The notes under the pieces: generated by a model
Told to the model about the DNA's origin: nothing
Databases searched by the model: none
Seen by the model: the letters and a program-made list of their open reading frames with translations, nothing else
Translations under genes and position numbers: made by a program
Part shown: positions 33,501 through 42,807 of the stretch, one piece after another
How positions within the stretch are numbered: position 1 is the stretch's first letter
Layout of the letters: each line of letters starts with the position of its first letter
DNA from: a virus
Length of the DNA: 64,000 nt
Direction: 5' to 3' (one strand)
Virus record (IMG/VR): IMGVR_UViG_3300009135_000001
Span: 1-64,000 of that record

Positions 33501-34877
33501 TTACATTCCTAATATGTCGAGAAGGGAGGCTTGCTGATCGATCTTCCCTTGGAGTTTATTATACACGTGTTCTTCCAGCGTTGCACTTGCGGTGATGTGG
33601 ATAGTTTCGGTCTTCCTCGTCTGCCCAGCGCGGTATATCCGCCGGTTGAACTGTTCGTATTGCTCCGACGACCATGTTGGCGAGCTCCATATCGTGGTAG
33701 TACCCCGAGTAAGAGTTAAACCATGGGCCGCTGAGCGAGGATGGGCAAAGATGACCTTGATCACCCCGTTCTGAAAATCTTCGACCACTTTTTGACGTTG
33801 AGCGTCGTTCGCCGCCCCATTTATTACGCCATACGGAATCTTCTCCTTTGTCGCCAGCAGTTCCAATTCCGCCAATTGGTGGCCCCAGTTGTAAGCGACT
33901 ACGCATGAGTCACGCTCTTTGACCAGTTGGATTATCAATTCGTACCGAGCTGTATCGAATAGTTCTGCCGTACTGTCGTTTTTGTACACGCTTCCTGAGG
34001 ACAACTGTAACAATTTGCCCGTTAATACGGCGGCGTTCGCTGCGGTTATGTCCTCCGTAGCCAGTTGGATCAAAGCATGCTCTGCCAGAATATCGTATTG
34101 CTTCCTCAAAGCGAAAGGTAGGTCGAATGTTACGTCCGTCTTGAAATGTCCTGGTATGTCTATACATTGTTCAAATACGTTCCTGATTGTGATGTCTGAG
34201 AGTAAGTCAGCTACGGCTTCGATGGCACCTTCCTTGTCTTGCCATCGTACCATTTGCGCCCCACGTCCTACTCTGATGGGTTCGCATACGGAGTTACGAA
34301 ATCTCCAGTACGAAGTGCCAAGTCTCTCCCCGTCGTCGAGGATGAATGCTTGGTTCCATATGTCAGTGACTGTGTTCGGTGCTGGTGTTCCGGTCATTAC
34401 TACTCGGTGATCAAAGTGACCAGCAATCCGTTTGACTGCCTTACTACGTTGAGCGCTGGGGTTTTTATATGCCGTCGATTCGTCAATGACAATATCTGTG
34501 ATTTCCAGATACGCCCACGGATTGTCGCGTAGCCACTTGACCGCATCATGATTTGTGATGTAGATATCGGCTTCTTCTTGGAATGCTTTTTGTCTGTTGT
34601 TGGCATACGCTACACTGTATTTTAACTCTGGCTGGAACCTGACGATATCATGTCCCCATGCGGGCTCCAGGATTGATTTGGGGGCCAAGACCAGACATTT
34701 ACGAGAGGGGTCTCTTCGTAGTCTCTCAGCGAACCCGTCAAGGTAAGCACGTGTCTTACCTGTTCCAGGGTCGGACATATCGAAAATCGCCTCGTGTCCG
34801 ACTTGAAATTCAGTGGATTTTGTTTGGTGCTCATAAGCTGGTGGGATTTGATCCTTAGGCAGAGTGAAGTTTGGCAT
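33501..34877 (-). CDS. SNF2-type DNA helicase/ATPase
   Basis: A 458-residue helicase of the SF2/SNF2 type. Motifs seen in order: Walker A DPGTGKT (about 36-42), LAPKSIL, DE-type Walker B VIDEST (about 130), VMTGTPAPN (motif III), RSAAHGLTL and QFNRRIYRAGQT (motif VI with the arginine finger). Phage relatives (compare T4 UvsW) remodel or unwind DNA during replication and repair. It overlaps the methyltransferase-like gene by 23 bases. Confidence 0.85.
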   Translation of the reverse strand: MPNFTLPKDQIPPAYEHQTKSTEFQVGHEAIFDMSDPGTGKTRAYLDGFAERLRRDPSRKCLVLAPKSILEPAWGHDIVRFQPELKYSVAYANNRQKAFQEEADIYITNHDAVKWLRDNPWAYLEITDIVIDESTAYKNPSAQRSKAVKRIAGHFDHRVVMTGTPAPNTVTDIWNQAFILDDGERLGTSYWRFRNSVCEPIRVGRGAQMVRWQDKEGAIEAVADLLSDITIRNVFEQCIDIPGHFKTDVTFDLPFALRKQYDILAEHALIQLATEDITAANAAVLTGKLLQLSSGSVYKNDSTAELFDTARYELIIQLVKERDSCVVAYNWGHQLAELELLATKEKIPYGVINGAANDAQRQKVVEDFQNGVIKVIFAHPRSAAHGLTLTRGTTTIWSSPTWSSEQYEQFNRRIYRAGQTRKTETIHITASATLEEHVYNKLQGKIDQQASLLDILGM

Positions 34878-35562
34878 TTAGCGTTTTTCCATTAGCGGTA
34901 TATACCGCTTGAGCGAATCCGCGTGGGGTAGCAGAACGGATGTTTTTCGTTTTGAGGCTCTTGCCTCCGAGTTTCGTATGTTGAAGAGACGCCCCGGTTT
35001 GGGGCTTAACAGGGAGTTTTTCCGGCATCTTAAAGTCACCGCCAGTCCAAAGGCACGTTTTTTTCGTGTAGGCGTCTCTTGCAGCAATGTTCTCGGGGTA
35101 TAGCGGGTGGATGTCGTCACTTGGCAAATAGCCTCCGTATTCAAATGGGTCGAACATGTAGTCTGGTTTGCCGCAGTAGGTTGAGAACGTGCTGATTGGG
35201 TTCTCGATAAAATAAGGACACCCGAGCCACTCTCCCAGTTCACGACAAGTCGCGAATAAATCGAGGGAGAGCGATAGCGCTCGGGGGCCTTTCTTCTGAA
35301 ACCACAACGCGCCACTGACGGCAACGTTGGTGCATTCGGGAAAGCTACCCATGAAAGCAACCCGACCAACGATTTCGCGTGGTGGTATCCAGCCGTTTCG
35401 AATATCCGCGCCCACTTTGAATAGCCCAGGTCGGGCGGGGTCTTCGTATATTCCTGTTTTGTGTTGTCGATCGACGATATAACATTCGTATCCAGCGTCC
35501 AGCCAGGGCTGAGCCATGATACCTGTTAGATCGAAAAGAAATACTGCTACGTTTTTTTGCAT
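34855..35562 (-). CDS. C5-cytosine methyltransferase-like phage protein
   Basis: A 235-residue protein with a Rossmann-like start (VFLFDLTGIMAQPWLDAG), FPECTNVAVSG where a PPC-type motif IV is expected, and YFIENP where C5 methyltransferases have ENV. The ending KLGGKSLKTKNIRSATPRGF is typical of a conserved phage family annotated as methylase-like. The putative catalytic Cys is kept, but the pro-pro is not. It may methylate DNA, or be a relative with another substrate. Confidence 0.6.
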   Translation of the reverse strand: MQKNVAVFLFDLTGIMAQPWLDAGYECYIVDRQHKTGIYEDPARPGLFKVGADIRNGWIPPREIVGRVAFMGSFPECTNVAVSGALWFQKKGPRALSLSLDLFATCRELGEWLGCPYFIENPISTFSTYCGKPDYMFDPFEYGGYLPSDDIHPLYPENIAARDAYTKKTCLWTGGDFKMPEKLPVKPQTGASLQHTKLGGKSLKTKNIRSATPRGFAQAVYTANGKTLNAKLHSA

Positions 35563-35711
35563 TTATTTTTTCCAAAGATTGCGTCCCATTTTTCCTGTGA
35601 GATTTCAGGTGCTTCTCTGCGTCGGCGGCTGCCTTTTCCGCCAGTTTTATCGGTGTGTATTCCGCCGTTGTATTGGCGTTTTTCACTGATTACGTTTGGT
35701 ACTTTTTTCAT
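35547..35711 (-). CDS. Small basic phage protein (54 residues)
   Basis: ATG at 35711 overlaps the previous stop by ATGA and the TAG at 35547 lies inside the start of the methyltransferase-like gene. The 54 residues contain the basic run KTGGKGSRRRREAPEISQEK and end in KWDAIFGKNKCKKT. Both boundaries are coupled to real genes. Likely a DNA- or protein-binding peptide; function unknown. Confidence 0.55.
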   Translation of the reverse strand: MKKVPNVISEKRQYNGGIHTDKTGGKGSRRRREAPEISQEKWDAIFGKNKCKKT

Positions 35712-36010
35712 AGGATTCTCAGTGGTGTCATTTTGTTTGCGAGATACCAGGTCCCACCTTGGGACTTAGGGCGTTCTTCACTCGTGTACTCCTCGATCTC
35801 AACCTCAACCCATTGTCGATCTCCATTATTGCTGAGGTGCGGTGCAGATGGTTGGGGGCAGCAATGGAATCCGGGGCGTACTTTGTAGCCCATCGTGGGG
35901 TGGCTTTCCGCTTCGTACGTCGTGCCAAGTGCGAGGCGCAAAGGTCTGTTGATGAATAGTGGTCCAAGTGTTCCGTCCTTTCGTTGTTTCATAAGTTTGT
36001 ATGCGATCAT
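35708..36010 (-). CDS. Conserved phage protein (100 residues)
   Basis: A conserved short protein family in phages, recognised by AYKLMKQRKDGTLGPLFINR and RPGFHCCPQPSAPHLS and SQGGTWYLANK. Function unknown. It overlaps the small gene before it and the Cas4-like gene after it by four bases each. Confidence 0.65.
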   Translation of the reverse strand: MIAYKLMKQRKDGTLGPLFINRPLRLALGTTYEAESHPTMGYKVRPGFHCCPQPSAPHLSNNGDRQWVEVEIEEYTSEERPKSQGGTWYLANKMTPLRIL

Positions 36011-36726
36011 AAATCAGGGTCCACTGCGTATTGGCATTTGCCGTTACCGTTAGCGACACCGTAGTCGCAGTACAGGCAATTCATTTTGTTTGGTTTGGGT
36101 GGGAAGTCAACTGTTGACGTCATTTTTTCGGCCCTTTTGTTGAAGGATGCCATTTGAGCCGTCAATTGGAGCCTGTTGTACGAACGCTTTTTTGTTTTGC
36201 CTTCGTCTAGGTACCAGAATTCGACAGTAATGCTTTGGGCCTTCGGATATAAACACATTAGCGCCACAGCGTATAGTGCCCCCTGTTGCGAGTGAGGAAC
36301 TTCGTTCCCCCATGATTTCCCAGTCTTGTAGTCGATTATGGTAAAAGTAGTCTCGTCGTGCTGAATTACTGCGTCTATCTTGCTCATGTGCCATACCGTC
36401 CCCCAGTCAGTGTAACCACAAGGTTCCCAATTCGATGTAAAGCCCCAGCCTTCTTCCACCGTGACTTGACCCTCGTGGAACAGCTCTCGCAAAGACTCGA
36501 ATTGAGAGGTGAATCGTTTGATTGACCGAGGCATGTCGGGCACTTCTCCTCGGACATAATCCTCAGCTTCTTTGTGGATAATGTTCCCTCGAACGAGTGG
36601 GTGTTTCTCGTCAGTGATTTCGTCAACGGGGACTCGTTGGATTCGTTTGAGGTATTGGGCATAGGGGCATTTCTCGAATTGTTTGAGAGAGCTAAAGCTC
36701 CACGTTTGGATATTTCTGTTTGCCAT
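36007..36726 (-). CDS. PD-(D/E)XK exonuclease, Cas4/RecB-like with cysteine cluster
   Basis: A 239-residue nuclease. It has HKEAEDY (nuclease H), SKIDAV, FTIIDYKTGKS (D and the E/D-x-K core, about residue 130) and an Fe-S type cysteine set: C20 plus C-x-x-C and a last Cys near the end (MNCLYCDYG, KCQYA). This is the Cas4-like / AddB-type 5' to 3' exonuclease layout, probably used in phage recombination or host DNA breakdown. Adjacent to helicase genes in a replication block. Confidence 0.75.
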   Translation of the reverse strand: MANRNIQTWSFSSLKQFEKCPYAQYLKRIQRVPVDEITDEKHPLVRGNIIHKEAEDYVRGEVPDMPRSIKRFTSQFESLRELFHEGQVTVEEGWGFTSNWEPCGYTDWGTVWHMSKIDAVIQHDETTFTIIDYKTGKSWGNEVPHSQQGALYAVALMCLYPKAQSITVEFWYLDEGKTKKRSYNRLQLTAQMASFNKRAEKMTSTVDFPPKPNKMNCLYCDYGVANGNGKCQYAVDPDL

Positions 36727-36925
36727 TGAAGTACCTCCGTAAGAGAATGCTGATTGTAAGTGAACTTACGGTGAAGATGAGAGTCATGGTGAAGCTGTCA
36801 CCATTCTCGATCATCCCGCTGTTTATCATAGGCCAGATGACCCACCGAGTGATAGCCATAGCGATTACGAATTTGATCGCGGTTTTGACTACCTCTTCGA
36901 TGATTGATTCTTTATGACTTTGCAT
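36692..36925 (-). CDS. Two-segment membrane protein (DUF7220-like)
   Basis: A 77-residue protein starting MQSHKESIIEEVVKTAIKF with two membrane segments (AIKFVIAMAITRWVIWPMI and TLIFTVSSLTISILLRR). The N-terminus and ending pattern match a family of small phage membrane proteins (DUF7220). Function unknown. It overlaps the Cas4-like gene by 35 bases. Confidence 0.65.
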   Translation of the reverse strand: MQSHKESIIEEVVKTAIKFVIAMAITRWVIWPMINSGMIENGDSFTMTLIFTVSSLTISILLRRYFNGKQKYPNVEL

Positions 36926-37595
36926 AGTTTTGCTCGAATAGGTTTATTTTACTTTTGCTTCCGTGGACATCGATTGCGATATTTGGTGCCAGGACAGAAG
37001 CTCCCCCGCAGAGTCGGCAGCTAGCGCATTCAACCCCTTTGTGAGAAGGACAATAGATTTCGCCTTTGAGAAGCGGGTCGCCGTCTCGTTTGACTCGATA
37101 TGTCCGCCATCCGAGATGAACTGCTTTATGATATTCTTCCTCTGAGTCGACAGATGCCATGCATAGTTCTTTGAATCTATCATCGCACGTAGTCCATTGA
37201 TGCGTGTACCCAGTATGATTCGGGGCCTCCGTCCGGGTTAGCAGTGCTTGCCAGTGCCCAAATGGTATGGCAGTAGGGTCTCCGTATGCACCTAGTCTGA
37301 GGGGCAAGCCCTTCGATTTGTTGGATAAGCTCTTTGGTGGGAATTTCTGGATGGCGGTTGGGGCTTGGTGTGTCAGTACATAACACGTTCCCGCGTTCTT
37401 TGGCCTGTGAATACAGTCCCCGCATATTGATTTGTCCGCGCCACTTTTGCAGGCTTCGGTTGGTGTAAGACCGTCAACCACGATCCAGGTTTGGAGCATG
37501 TCGCCGGTTTTACGGTTAGAGGAGTTCTCGGTTATATAGCCCTTTATTGGGTTGCCGTCGATTTGGGACGGCCCTTCGTAGAATAGTTCTGCCAT
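36912..37595 (-). CDS. Conserved cysteine-rich phage protein (227 residues)
   Basis: The protein carries GDCIHRP, GTCYV and C-terminal ECASCRLCGG motifs that can bind zinc. The beginning SSNRKTGDMLQTWIV and later QALLTRT fit a conserved phage family of unknown function (sometimes filed under DUF7227; not checked). Stands between the membrane protein and the primase-helicase. Confidence 0.55.
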   Translation of the reverse strand: MAELFYEGPSQIDGNPIKGYITENSSNRKTGDMLQTWIVVDGLTPTEACKSGADKSICGDCIHRPKNAGTCYVLTHQAPTAIQKFPPKSLSNKSKGLPLRLGAYGDPTAIPFGHWQALLTRTEAPNHTGYTHQWTTCDDRFKELCMASVDSEEEYHKAVHLGWRTYRVKRDGDPLLKGEIYCPSHKGVECASCRLCGGASVLAPNIAIDVHGSKSKINLFEQNYAKS

Positions 37596-37598
37596 AGT

Positions 37599-39914
37599 TC
37601 ATTTTATTTTTACGACTTTGTCCGTTGTCTGTTGTGCCTTGAAGTAATCTTCCATTTTTAACTTCGGGAAACGTGTGACATAGCCTTTGGTAATGAGGCC
37701 GTCAATACGTTTGCGAGAGCTCTCAAGGTCGTGGTATGTGCACATCCTTGAGAATTTAGTTGCTGACATGAGTTTGTTGTTCTGTAAGAACTTGTAAGCT
37801 GATTGCAGTTCGTCGCGTGGTATAAAATCTACGCCGTTGTCAGCCCAAGCTTTAACTACTTTTTTGTATTCTTCAGCCGCCATGTCGAATGACGTGTTGT
37901 CGCTGTTGTCGACGAATTCCAAAAAGAATTCAATGTTACCTGCTTTGATTGCGTTGAAGAACAGGTCGACTGAGTTGAAAGACTTGTCTATTAGATTCGA
38001 ACGCGCCTTGTTTTTAAGTACAGTTCTTGCTTGGAGTCTATCCACTGAGTAGGCTGCCAGGTAGCTGGCAAACTCGGCCAACTCTGTAGCAACAGTTTCG
38101 ACTTGCAGGTCTGTGATTTCCAACCGCGTATTTTGCGGCGGTGCGATGTTAAAACGCCGATCGGTAGGGGATAGTGGAACAGCCGTACCGGCGTTAGTTG
38201 CCATGATAGTATTGAGATAAGAGTCAACTTCGTACTCATTAGTTCGCATACGGCGTATGGAAATTCTCTCCTCCGTGATGATATTTTTAATCTTGTTGTG
38301 GAGTTTCTCCAGTTGGCGGCCGTCGTGTATGTTGAACTCGTCGATGAACAAGAATATCGCTTCTTCAAATCTTGCATTGAATAGGTCTTCCAGGTTCTCG
38401 GTAGTAATGCGAGCAACATACCGCTCACCGAATAAGGGGCTTAAGATTTTGTCGACAAGTAAGCCTTTTCCCGTCCCTTCGATCCCCGAGAACAGCCACG
38501 CTGTTTTTGATTTCATACGAGTCTGAAAAATGAATGCAAGCCAGTTTAAAAAATGCTCGTACGTTTGAAGGTCGACTGTGATACTCCTTAAGATCAAATC
38601 TATATTCGGGGGCACCACAGCCGTGGGGGAAGTAATGCCATTTCTTAGGTATGATGTTGGAACGAATTTGTTTGCCCATTGGTCGGTGAAGTCTATGACT
38701 TTTGTAGTTGTAGGATCGAATTGATAGTCCCAATCTGGGACTTCTTCAGGCATGGGTATGTTGTGGTTGCCGAGGAAATCTTCTAATTTAACTTTGCTCG
38801 AAGTTGCGCGGATCTTGACAGTGTCTCCCGCAACATCATAGATTCCGTTGTAGTACTCGTCAGAGTCAATATCTCTAAATATGACAGGAATGTGAGAGCG
38901 CGCTGCCGTTGCCTTTTGGTAGCTGATTCCTTGGTAGTACCCTGGGTCGATGTCCCTGAGTTTAACGAGTGGATGTCCTTTAAAATTTCTAAGGACATCG
39001 GGGTTTTGCTTTTCATAATAGTATCCCCATGAAGGGTTATCCCCCACTATGTTACAGCGCACGTAGTCGCCGTGATCCATTGTCTCTAGGATGATCATGG
39101 GGTCAGGGTTGAGAAGGACTTCTTCCGCGCCGTATGGCTTGTACTTTGCGTTCGTTACTTTGAGACCGCCTAGCTTGCGGAGGTCATCAATTTTGGTTTG
39201 CAAATCCGTTTTGTTTTTACTCGGATTCGGGCTCGGGGTGAACGAGGAAGTGTCTGCGCCCAGCACCACTAAGTCGAAGTATTGCGTTACCGGTGCGGAC
39301 AAGTTTATCAGGGTAGGGGGAGAGATGTATATCAGCTTGTCGTTCTGGCAGGTTGAAATGTCGAGTGGCCATATGAGGGAGTGGCCATTCTTTGCTAGGG
39401 TCAATTGATTCGCCAGTGCGGGCGTTGTAAAATTTACTTCCTTTAGCCATTCTTTTAACGCCCCTGGTGAGCTCGGTGAAGCCAGCTTGAAATACAAGTG
39501 ACCACGCAACCCGGCGTTCCCCTTAATGCCTGCGCTATTAGAGTGCTGGAATATGTACGAGGTGTCTTGAAACATCGGGCCGAGGCAGCGAATGAAATCT
39601 GGGATGTCAACGAATCCGGAATCGAAGTCGAGGTCGAGACAGATCCATTGGGTGGAGTCTGTGGGGTTTGTCTTCCCACGACGTTCTTCACCATTAAGTT
39701 CATCCGTAAGAACTCCTTTGAGTGCACATCTACCCAGCCCTGCGTGTTTGGTGAGGGCAGTGTAGAGTTCTGTAATTGAGTTAACGTCTTCACGGTGGCT
39801 GTTGAATCTCTTTACGAGTGGGTAAGGTTTGGTTGTTATGTTGCCGTTAGCGTCGGCTTCGTGAGTTTTACATAGAGCGGCACCACTGGCCGCTTCGAGG
39901 AAATCGATGAGCAT
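37599..39914 (-). CDS. Primase-helicase: AEP-type primase and SF3 helicase
   Basis: A 771-residue replication protein. The N-terminal domain has the archaeo-eukaryotic primase motifs ICLDLDFD (about 93-100) and GLRGHLYFKL, and PLDIST with an aspartate. The C-terminal helicase has Walker A SGIEGTGKG (about 480), Walker B FLFIDEF and a sensor region AMATNAG. This is the layout of phage and plasmid prim-pol/SF3 proteins that unwind and prime DNA at the fork. It pairs with the family A polymerase at 54770 to form the core replisome. Confidence 0.8.
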   Translation of the reverse strand: MLIDFLEAASGAALCKTHEADANGNITTKPYPLVKRFNSHREDVNSITELYTALTKHAGLGRCALKGVLTDELNGEERRGKTNPTDSTQWICLDLDFDSGFVDIPDFIRCLGPMFQDTSYIFQHSNSAGIKGNAGLRGHLYFKLASPSSPGALKEWLKEVNFTTPALANQLTLAKNGHSLIWPLDISTCQNDKLIYISPPTLINLSAPVTQYFDLVVLGADTSSFTPSPNPSKNKTDLQTKIDDLRKLGGLKVTNAKYKPYGAEEVLLNPDPMIILETMDHGDYVRCNIVGDNPSWGYYYEKQNPDVLRNFKGHPLVKLRDIDPGYYQGISYQKATAARSHIPVIFRDIDSDEYYNGIYDVAGDTVKIRATSSKVKLEDFLGNHNIPMPEEVPDWDYQFDPTTTKVIDFTDQWANKFVPTSYLRNGITSPTAVVPPNIDLILRSITVDLQTYEHFLNWLAFIFQTRMKSKTAWLFSGIEGTGKGLLVDKILSPLFGERYVARITTENLEDLFNARFEEAIFLFIDEFNIHDGRQLEKLHNKIKNIITEERISIRRMRTNEYEVDSYLNTIMATNAGTAVPLSPTDRRFNIAPPQNTRLEITDLQVETVATELAEFASYLAAYSVDRLQARTVLKNKARSNLIDKSFNSVDLFFNAIKAGNIEFFLEFVDNSDNTSFDMAAEEYKKVVKAWADNGVDFIPRDELQSAYKFLQNNKLMSATKFSRMCTYHDLESSRKRIDGLITKGYVTRFPKLKMEDYFKAQQTTDKVVKIK

Positions 39915-39928
39915 TGAATGTTCTCTGT

Positions 39929-40096
39929 TTATTCAGATGGGTAATCGGGCGACTCATCAGAGGGGTCAATAGTTAATTCGAGATCAGCTAATATATTTAA
40001 TTGATTTAATTTATCAACTGCTTGCTCCATTGTAGATAACTTTTCAGTGGTGTCCCGATCTACAATGTGACCATCATGGTAACTGAATCTTAACAT
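39929..40096 (-). CDS. Small acidic protein (55 residues)
   Basis: ATG at 40096, TAA at 39929-39931, 14 bases before the primase-helicase ATG. The 55 residues MLRFSYHDGHIVDRDTTEKL to the acidic end SDESPDYPSE are protein-like. Function unknown. Confidence 0.5.
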   Translation of the reverse strand: MLRFSYHDGHIVDRDTTEKLSTMEQAVDKLNQLNILADLELTIDPSDESPDYPSE

Positions 40097-40157
40097 AGTT
40101 CTTCTCGTTGTTGAAGAGTCATGTTAGCCCACGGGATAATGGACTGCCTAATTTGTT

Positions 40158-40186
40158 GGACCAGCTTTGCAGAACCCGGCTGGTCC
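40158..40186. promoter_or_regulatory. Hairpin in the gap before VWA gene's end
   Basis: Inverted repeat GGACCAGC / GCTGGTCC with a 13-base loop, in the 132-bp gap between two leftward genes (40097-40228). It has no U-run in either direction. The gap holds no other gene I can support. It could be a weak terminator or an RNA processing hairpin. Confidence 0.3.
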
Positions 40187-40228
40187 GGGGGCGGGCAGGA
40201 TAGGCATATGAAGGCCTGTCTGCGAGTG

Positions 40229-41440
40229 TTAAGCGTCCGATATTTCTAGGAACACTGATTCGCCGAATTCAGGCTCGGCCGATTCCCTGCACGTCCGAAT
40301 CCAAAGAGTCGGGTAGTCAGGTTCTGGAAAGTCTGTGTTTGCATATCCGTCCGTCAGGTATACAAGACATTCCGGTGGTGTTGTCATATTTTCTTGAACC
40401 CAATTAAAGACTGGTTCGAAGTCCGTTCCACCGTGACCGCGACATTTGAGCTGTAGTGGTAGGTCTGACGGCTCATATTCATCGGTCCGGTGGACGCGGG
40501 TGTTGCACATTAACACGGTCATTTTGCTTGGCGGGCAATCTTCCAAAATTGCATTGATTTCGCCCTGAAACTGCTTGATTTCTTCGTTCGAAACACTGCA
40601 CGAATCGTCTATTGCGATGACCACCTCGCCCATGGCTTCTGACCATGCGGAGGGGAGATACAAGCCCTGACTGATATAGCGTCTGTTGCCTTTTGCCCAT
40701 GTGTAATCCGATTTGTCTGATTGAGTTAAGAAGCGGCGTAGGATCTCTTTCCATTCGATCTTTGGAGCGAGGATATCCTGCATAAGTTCTTCTATTCCAC
40801 CTGGGAGGTTCCCTTGCATTTTGGCAGCTTTCGCGGCTTGTGCAGTTGAGATTTTCCAGTCGTCGTCAAGTTCCTTATCTGACTGTGGAGTTGTCTTTCC
40901 CTGGCCGTTTGATGGATCGTCTTTACCAGATCCTCCAGTTGGAGCGTCGTTAATTCCGGAAAAATTCGGTGGGCCTTCTCCATCGCCGTCTTTATCGTCA
41001 TCTTCGTCCTCCAGTTTGTTATAGACTACTTCTGCTGTCATGCCTTTGTATTGCATGTCACAGGGAGATTCCGGTGGAAGCTCTAAGTCTTTGCACTCAC
41101 TTAGGATGATGTTGACTACGTGATCGCAGGCTCTGTCCCATTTCTTGATTTCGCGCTCCCCACGACGTATGGGGTGACCAAGTGCGCAGTGCATCACGTT
41201 TTGTGCGATGCCTCCGACGAGTTGGAGTTCATTCAATTCATGGATGTTCTCAGGGTTGAAGAATAGGTTGACGCCGTCGACATGCATGTACTTGATTTGG
41301 TTAGTCGCGACGTAGTTGAGTTTCAAGGCTAACGACCCAAAGAATGGATGGTCAAGAACCAGGTTGGCTTTTGCTTTACGCAGCCCTTCGTGTATCAGCT
41401 TTGGGTCGATTGGTGGTTTTTCTTCGGTTTCGCTCATCAT
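40229..41440 (-). CDS. VWA protein with degenerate metallopeptidase domain (DUF2201-like)
   Basis: A 403-residue protein of the putative metallopeptidase plus VWA type that pairs with MoxR ATPases. The metallopeptidase part has QNVMHCALGHP at 81-90 where the family has HExxH, so two catalytic residues are replaced by Q and N. The VWA metal site is intact: DDSCS (D-x-S-x-S), GHGGTDF and LTDGY. An acidic linker separates the domains. A GGAG 5 bases upstream supports the start. With the MoxR ATPase at 44720 and the DUF3150 gene it forms a module likely remodelling protein complexes. Confidence 0.75.
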   Translation of the reverse strand: MMSETEEKPPIDPKLIHEGLRKAKANLVLDHPFFGSLALKLNYVATNQIKYMHVDGVNLFFNPENIHELNELQLVGGIAQNVMHCALGHPIRRGEREIKKWDRACDHVVNIILSECKDLELPPESPCDMQYKGMTAEVVYNKLEDEDDDKDGDGEGPPNFSGINDAPTGGSGKDDPSNGQGKTTPQSDKELDDDWKISTAQAAKAAKMQGNLPGGIEELMQDILAPKIEWKEILRRFLTQSDKSDYTWAKGNRRYISQGLYLPSAWSEAMGEVVIAIDDSCSVSNEEIKQFQGEINAILEDCPPSKMTVLMCNTRVHRTDEYEPSDLPLQLKCRGHGGTDFEPVFNWVQENMTTPPECLVYLTDGYANTDFPEPDYPTLWIRTCRESAEPEFGESVFLEISDA

Positions 41441-42143
41441 ATTTCTCCAGTATTGCGATTTTGTTAGCCCCTACCCTACGTAGGACCTTGTCGATAATTT
41501 TCTTTGGTTGGAAGTCACTGTCTCCGGTTCTACCATACCAGGAACCTTGTCCGAATAGGTGGGTCATGTCACAGACGTGCATCAGTGCCGTTAAGTTTTT
41601 CTTGATATCCTTCCCATCAAGTAGGTTCATCAAGATGTCGAGCTCGGTACCGGCGTGGCGCAGACTGTATCGGTTTTCACGATCGAACCTGAATGCTTCT
41701 TTGCCGAGTAATCGGAGCTGGGGTTGGACTTTCTTTCGAATACGGCGCGTGAGTTTGTGGAGTTCTTTGGTCTTCTCCTTGATGTTAGCGCCGCTGATGA
41801 TGTCGCCTGTTACTTCCCAGGTACCGTCTTTGTTGAATGTGAATGCGGAGTTTTTACCTAGGTAGTCGAGGCCGTTGAAAGTGAATACGCGGGGTTTTGA
41901 TTTTTTGATTACGAAGTCGGGTGGTGTAATTAAATTGATAAGGTCTACAACCCCACCGCTGAGACTTTCAGGGCTTAGCTTTAAGTCCCAAGATTCGTTA
42001 TCGTAGGAAATGACCTCAGCGCCATAATAGAGATTCATTTTGATTTGGCCTTGTGGGGCCTTGTGGTCATCTCGAAAACTGATCATTCTGTGATCATGTC
42101 GTTGGTTAGACAGTAATATCTGTTTTAGGGTATCGTGGTTCAT
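41376..42143 (-). CDS. MoxR-module protein, unknown (255 residues)
   Basis: Not recognised. A 255-residue protein that overlaps the VWA gene by 65 bases. The C-terminal half is basic and helical (LTRRIRKKVQPQLRLLGK). It stands inside the VWA to MoxR gene set, so I infer a part in the same system. Confidence 0.5.
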   Translation of the reverse strand: MNHDTLKQILLSNQRHDHRMISFRDDHKAPQGQIKMNLYYGAEVISYDNESWDLKLSPESLSGGVVDLINLITPPDFVIKKSKPRVFTFNGLDYLGKNSAFTFNKDGTWEVTGDIISGANIKEKTKELHKLTRRIRKKVQPQLRLLGKEAFRFDRENRYSLRHAGTELDILMNLLDGKDIKKNLTALMHVCDMTHLFGQGSWYGRTGDSDFQPKKIIDKVLRRVGANKIAILEKYDERNRRKTTNRPKADTRRAA

Positions 42144-42391
42144 GCAAGGTACTCCTTAACGGTTGAAAATTCGCTCAGCCTTTGCATAATGATTTTAGGC
42201 GCGAGCGGGTCAGTGGTGAGTTTGAGGACTTTGGCAATGGGAAAATACGATTTAAATCGGTGAACTTCAACCTGGTTCTCGTCGTAAATGACAAAATAGT
42301 CACCCCGAGGTGGCGGGTATAAAAATAGCGAGAAAAACCGTCCACCTTTAATTCTTCCTTTTGCTAGTTCTGCTGTGATGTTGATGCTCAT
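42140..42391 (-). CDS. Hypothetical protein (83 residues)
   Basis: Not recognised. An 83-residue protein with a beta-rich middle (FFSLFLYPPPRGDYFVIYDE). Coupled to its neighbours by 4-base and 44-base overlaps. Lies in the MoxR module. Confidence 0.45.
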   Translation of the reverse strand: MSINITAELAKGRIKGGRFFSLFLYPPPRGDYFVIYDENQVEVHRFKSYFPIAKVLKLTTDPLAPKIIMQRLSEFSTVKEYLA

Positions 42392-42587
42392 ATTTTTTCC
42401 TCAATGATCTCATTGAAATTTTTGTTCCTGGTTTTGGCATCCAGTCCTGATGTGGAACTGATGCGTGTACTTTTAGCCAGCCTGGCTGATCGTAGAAGCA
42501 CCACACATCCATGGTTTGCCTGATAGCATAGGCGCATTCATAAAGACGCGCTTTAACTATCGCTTCCTGTATCGACTTGGGCCCCAT
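42348..42587 (-). CDS. Hypothetical protein (79 residues)
   Basis: A 79-residue protein with helix SIQEAIVKARLYECAYAIRQ and a C-terminal LRKKYEHQHHSR. It shows weak similarity to the next upstream gene (42553), which has VILAKARVLGC and LRKRYG, so both may be copies of one small domain. Function unknown. Confidence 0.45.
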   Translation of the reverse strand: MGPKSIQEAIVKARLYECAYAIRQTMDVWCFYDQPGWLKVHASVPHQDWMPKPGTKISMRSLRKKYEHQHHSRTSKRKN

Positions 42588-42807
42588 ATCTCTTCCTCAG
42601 GTTTTTTAATTCACGTACGTCGTTGTCAATTTTGTGGTTTCTGTGAGGTGAGACCCACAGCTTCATTCCAGGCCTTGCGTACGCTGCTAGGAGGTTGTTG
42701 TCGTCGAGGAGATACATGCCTTTGTCAGAGGTCCAGTATTTAGTGCAACCTAATACCCGAGCTTTGGCCAGGATGACTTTCATCTCCTCTTCGGTGAATC
42801 TACTCAT
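42553..42807 (-). CDS. Hypothetical protein (84 residues)
   Basis: I choose the ATG at 42807 (MSRFTEEEMKVILAKARVLG), giving 84 residues; an earlier ATG at 42831 is possible. Possible paralogue of the 42348 gene, as noted there. Function unknown. Confidence 0.45.
   Translation of the reverse strand: MSRFTEEEMKVILAKARVLGCTKYWTSDKGMYLLDDNNLLAAYARPGMKLWVSPHRNHKIDNDVRELKNLRKRYGAQVDTGSDS

Noticed and set aside
40097-40228. Gene in the gap before the VWA gene
   Set aside because: No reading frame with a start and ribosome binding site was found; only an inverted repeat is present.
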